From positions 62,001 through 126,000 of the forward strand of contig NZ_LMPV01000007.1 in NCBI RefSeq assembly GCF_001423965.1: 64,000 nt of DNA, given 5' to 3'. The notes under the pieces are model-generated. The model was not told the origin of the DNA, searched no databases, and saw nothing but the letters and a program-made list of their open reading frames with translations. Of the stretch, positions 61,953 through 64,000 are shown piece after piece. Source of the stretch: Exiguobacterium sp. Leaf196. Its GTDB lineage: Bacteria; Bacillota; Bacilli; Exiguobacteriales; Exiguobacteriaceae. Position 1 is the stretch's first letter. Each line of letters starts with the position of its first letter. The position numbers and the translations under genes were made by a program.

Positions 61953-63692
61953 ATGCGACCGATGTTACCAATTCTCTATTTACTCATTAGTTATAGACTG
62001 ATGGTGCTCGTCAGCGCTACGCCATTCGTTCCGCTTGTCGCCGTTCTTGCGACACTTCTTGCTGTGACATTCGTCGCTGTTAAAGCCAGGCGTTGGTTCT
62101 TCCCTAAGCACCTAGAGCGTTCGGTCGGCATCGCGATTCTCTTGTTCGCAAGTGGTCTCTGGATCAATTTTACCTTGACCTTCTTTCCGCATCCGCCGGA
62201 AGTCGACTCTGCTGCCAACTTAACCTTGACCGCCTTTCTGATTCTGACCGCCATCGCCTTTGCCCGATTGATCGACTGGTCTTCGATTCGACATGCACGG
62301 TTACTTTATATTGATGGCGTGCTCTTGTTCGGGATGGTTTTTGTTTTCGGTTATACGGTCATCCTGCGACATTTACCAACATTCGCTCGCTCCGATATCG
62401 AGTTTGTCGTCATGCTTGGCTATGCGATCAGTTTCATTGCGCAGTTGTTCTTCTTTTTGATTTTGTATGCGACAGGACTTCGTGGATTGGCACACAGACG
62501 ACTGATTCGGGCGATGATGGTATTCATCTTGGCGAACTTCGGCTATTACACGTTCTTTATTCGTGATGAGTTGACGTTCGCTGCTTGCTTCTTCCCGCTT
62601 TATGCGGTCAGTTTGCATGAACTAGCTGTCTATTTCAAAGATGTTCCACCGAAACAGCCGGCACGCGATCGACTCGGAAGACCATATTTACCGTATATCA
62701 GTCTGCTCGTTCTGTTGACGGGCATCACGTTCCTCCCGATGGCGCAGGATGTCTACTTCCCGACGCTGATCATCTTGTTCTCGTTGTTTATGTTCCGGCA
62801 ATTTTTCTCCGAACGTCTCAATCGCCAACTGCTGACGGAACTCGAGACGTTCGAAGTCGATTTGACACACCGGATAGACCGCCATACGGCGCAACTCGAA
62901 CTCCGGAAGGAAGAGTATCGCCGCCTGTTCCTCGCCCACCCACAACCAATCGTTCGCTTCGACGGCAACGGGCATGAGAAAGCGATGAATCCGGCAGCAG
63001 AACTCTACTTCCCGCACGGGTATGTTCCTGATGCGTTAGTCGATCAATTGATTGTGGCATTCCTGAAGCTCGAAACTGGTGAAAAACAACTATTGATGCG
63101 TCCCGTCGACGGACGAACGTTTGAAGTAACGTTGATTCCGATTCCTGGTGAGTCTGATCTTTACGTCATCCTATCAGATTTGACCGAAGCCTTATCGCAA
63201 GAAAAGTGGCTTCAGGAACTCGGCTATCACGATGCATTAACGGCACTTCCGAATCGCCGTTACTTCGAGGATCACCTTGGATCGCAGCTAGCAACCTTAA
63301 CCGAAGGATCACTTTTGTTCATCGATCTCGACGGCTTTAAACAAATCAATGATTGCTATGGACATGATGCTGGGGACTATGTCCTGCAGGAGACAGCACG
63401 GCGCTTACAACTAGATTTAACGCATGACGATTTAGCGGCACGACTCGGGGGCGACGAGTTCATCGTCTTCCTCGCTAGTCATCGCGCGGGGACGATCATC
63501 TACGCCGAGAACCTCCTCCTTCGCCTGAACAATCCGTTTTTCTTTGGCGCGATCGCGATACACGTCACGCCATCAATTGGCATCGCCCGTTACCCCGAGG
63601 ATGGTCGGACGACGAGTCTGTTATTGATTTGTGCTGACGAAGCGATGTACACCGTCAAACAAGAAGAGAAAAATGCGTATCGTTTTAAATGA
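61953..63692 (+). CDS. Membrane diguanylate cyclase (GGDEF) with PAS domain
   Basis: A 579-residue protein. Nine or so hydrophobic segments fill residues 5-290, then a short coiled segment (LTELETFEVDLTHRIDRHTA), a PAS-like domain (EEYRRLFLAHPQPIVRFDGN, about 310-420) and a GGDEF domain (DALTALPNRRYFED to the end) with an intact RLGGDEF active site and FIDLDGFKQINDCYGHDAGD. The RxxD inhibitory site usually five residues before GGDEF is not present (THDD). No EAL domain. It makes c-di-GMP, which commonly opposes motility; it lies beside flagellar genes. AAAGGAGG precedes the ATG. Confidence 0.88.
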   Translation: MRPMLPILYLLISYRLMVLVSATPFVPLVAVLATLLAVTFVAVKARRWFFPKHLERSVGIAILLFASGLWINFTLTFFPHPPEVDSAANLTLTAFLILTAIAFARLIDWSSIRHARLLYIDGVLLFGMVFVFGYTVILRHLPTFARSDIEFVVMLGYAISFIAQLFFFLILYATGLRGLAHRRLIRAMMVFILANFGYYTFFIRDELTFAACFFPLYAVSLHELAVYFKDVPPKQPARDRLGRPYLPYISLLVLLTGITFLPMAQDVYFPTLIILFSLFMFRQFFSERLNRQLLTELETFEVDLTHRIDRHTAQLELRKEEYRRLFLAHPQPIVRFDGNGHEKAMNPAAELYFPHGYVPDALVDQLIVAFLKLETGEKQLLMRPVDGRTFEVTLIPIPGESDLYVILSDLTEALSQEKWLQELGYHDALTALPNRRYFEDHLGSQLATLTEGSLLFIDLDGFKQINDCYGHDAGDYVLQETARRLQLDLTHDDLAARLGGDEFIVFLASHRAGTIIYAENLLLRLNNPFFFGAIAIHVTPSIGIARYPEDGRTTSLLLICADEAMYTVKQEEKNAYRFK

Positions 63693-63701
63693 ACGGCAAA
63701 A

Positions 63702-63729
63702 TGCCCTATCCACGGAAATGGACAGGGCA
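63702..63729. terminator. Bidirectional terminator
   Basis: An 11-bp stem TGCCCTATCCA/TGGACAGGGCA with one A-C mismatch (G-U on the other strand) and short T/A runs on both sides, between convergent genes. Confidence 0.75.
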
Positions 63730-63741
63730 CTTTTCATGAGT

Positions 63742-63918
63742 TTACGACTCACGACGATATTTTTCTTCTTCATAGGCATCTGGTGCATCGGAGACGGGAC
63801 GTTCGAACTCTTCCCACGATTCCGATTCGACGTCTGGTTCAATAAACTGATCGTACGAGCCGTCCGATTGGAAATACGGCTGCGGTACGGAACGTTTTTT
63901 GTCTTCCCGCTTGGTCAC
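63742..63918 (-). CDS. Small hypothetical protein (58 aa)
   Basis: Not recognised. A GTG start at 63916-63918 with GAGGGAGGG upstream gives MTKREDKKRSVPQPYFQSDG, then an acidic tail rich in Glu, Ser and Tyr ending YEEEKYRRES. Disordered and soluble in appearance. It seems to follow another minus-strand gene that enters at the right edge. Confidence 0.55.
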   Translation of the reverse strand: MTKREDKKRSVPQPYFQSDGSYDQFIEPDVESESWEEFERPVSDAPDAYEEEKYRRES

Positions 63919-63945
63919 GAAAGATCCCTCCCTCACACAAGAAAG

Positions 63946-64000
63946 TTACTGACGAGAATCAAAATATGGTGAAAAACTATGATCGACTTCCTCATACGGA
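63946..64000 (-). CDS. C-terminal end of a minus-strand gene (partial)
   Basis: The last 17 codons read PYEEVDHSFSPYFDSRQ and stop with TAA at 63946-63948. It is too short to identify, and is supported only by the open frame and by the next gene starting 27 bases later with a good ribosome site. Confidence 0.4.
   Translation of the reverse strand, partial: PYEEVDHSFSPYFDSRQ

Overview
This 64 kb window is chromosomal DNA from a low-to-mid GC Gram-positive bacterium. Gene content and order follow Bacillus-type chromosomes (secG-est-rnr-smpB-ssrA; cggR-gapA-pgk-tpiA-gpmI-eno; rapZ-glmR-whiA; hprK-lgt-ppaX-yvoF; uvrB-uvrA; ftsE-ftsX-ctpB-minJ; hpf-secA-prfB). The mildly GC-balanced core, a soluble acyl-ACP desaturase and an orphan comK next to a cold-shock gene suggest Exiguobacterium. 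That genus call comes from remembered gene content, not from a search. There is no rRNA, CRISPR array, transposase or prophage. No stretch longer than about 300 bases lacks a gene, counting ssrA as a gene.

Layout. 1-180 is the start of a GNAT gene running off the left edge. 181-3793 is a strikingly AT-rich island between that gene and the 3' end of ssrA. It carries two reverse transcriptase genes and a structured 172-base gap, matching the two-RT anti-phage system DRT3 (Drt3a + Drt3b + ncRNA). 3816-8183 holds the trans-translation and RNA-decay cluster (ssrA, smpB, rnr) with est and secG. 8321-14037 is a complete ribose operon (rbsRKDACB), with an operator lying between the -35 and -10 boxes. 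14167-16726 has small membrane proteins and an acyl-ACP desaturase coupled to a cysteine-rich small protein. 16994-24069 is the lower-glycolysis operon under CggR, followed by a glutaredoxin-like gene and sigma-54. 25733-26575 holds tRNA-Arg and CtsR-controlled clpP.

26695-35854 holds whiA-glmR-rapZ, trxB, a TPR protein, kapB and hprK-lgt-ppaX-yvoF. 36564-42598 is a DUF4097 gene plus uvrBA. 42806-49071 is a cell-division and wall cluster (minJ, ctpB, an M23 hydrolase, ftsX, ftsE) with cytochrome c551. 49187-56433 has a YitT-family protein, a GNAT protein, a methyltransferase, prfB (without the usual frameshift), secA, hpf and csp. 56685-63692 changes to the plus strand: comK, then a four-gene flagellar mini-operon (FliK-like, FlhB-C-like, FliS-like, flagellin) behind a clear sigma-D promoter, then yaaR, a DUF2225 gene and a membrane diguanylate cyclase.

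The most notable system is the DRT3-like pair beside ssrA. Its gap folds into two hairpins, one of which covers the ribosome binding site of the second RT. The ACACAC template I recall for studied DRT3 RNAs is not visible in it.
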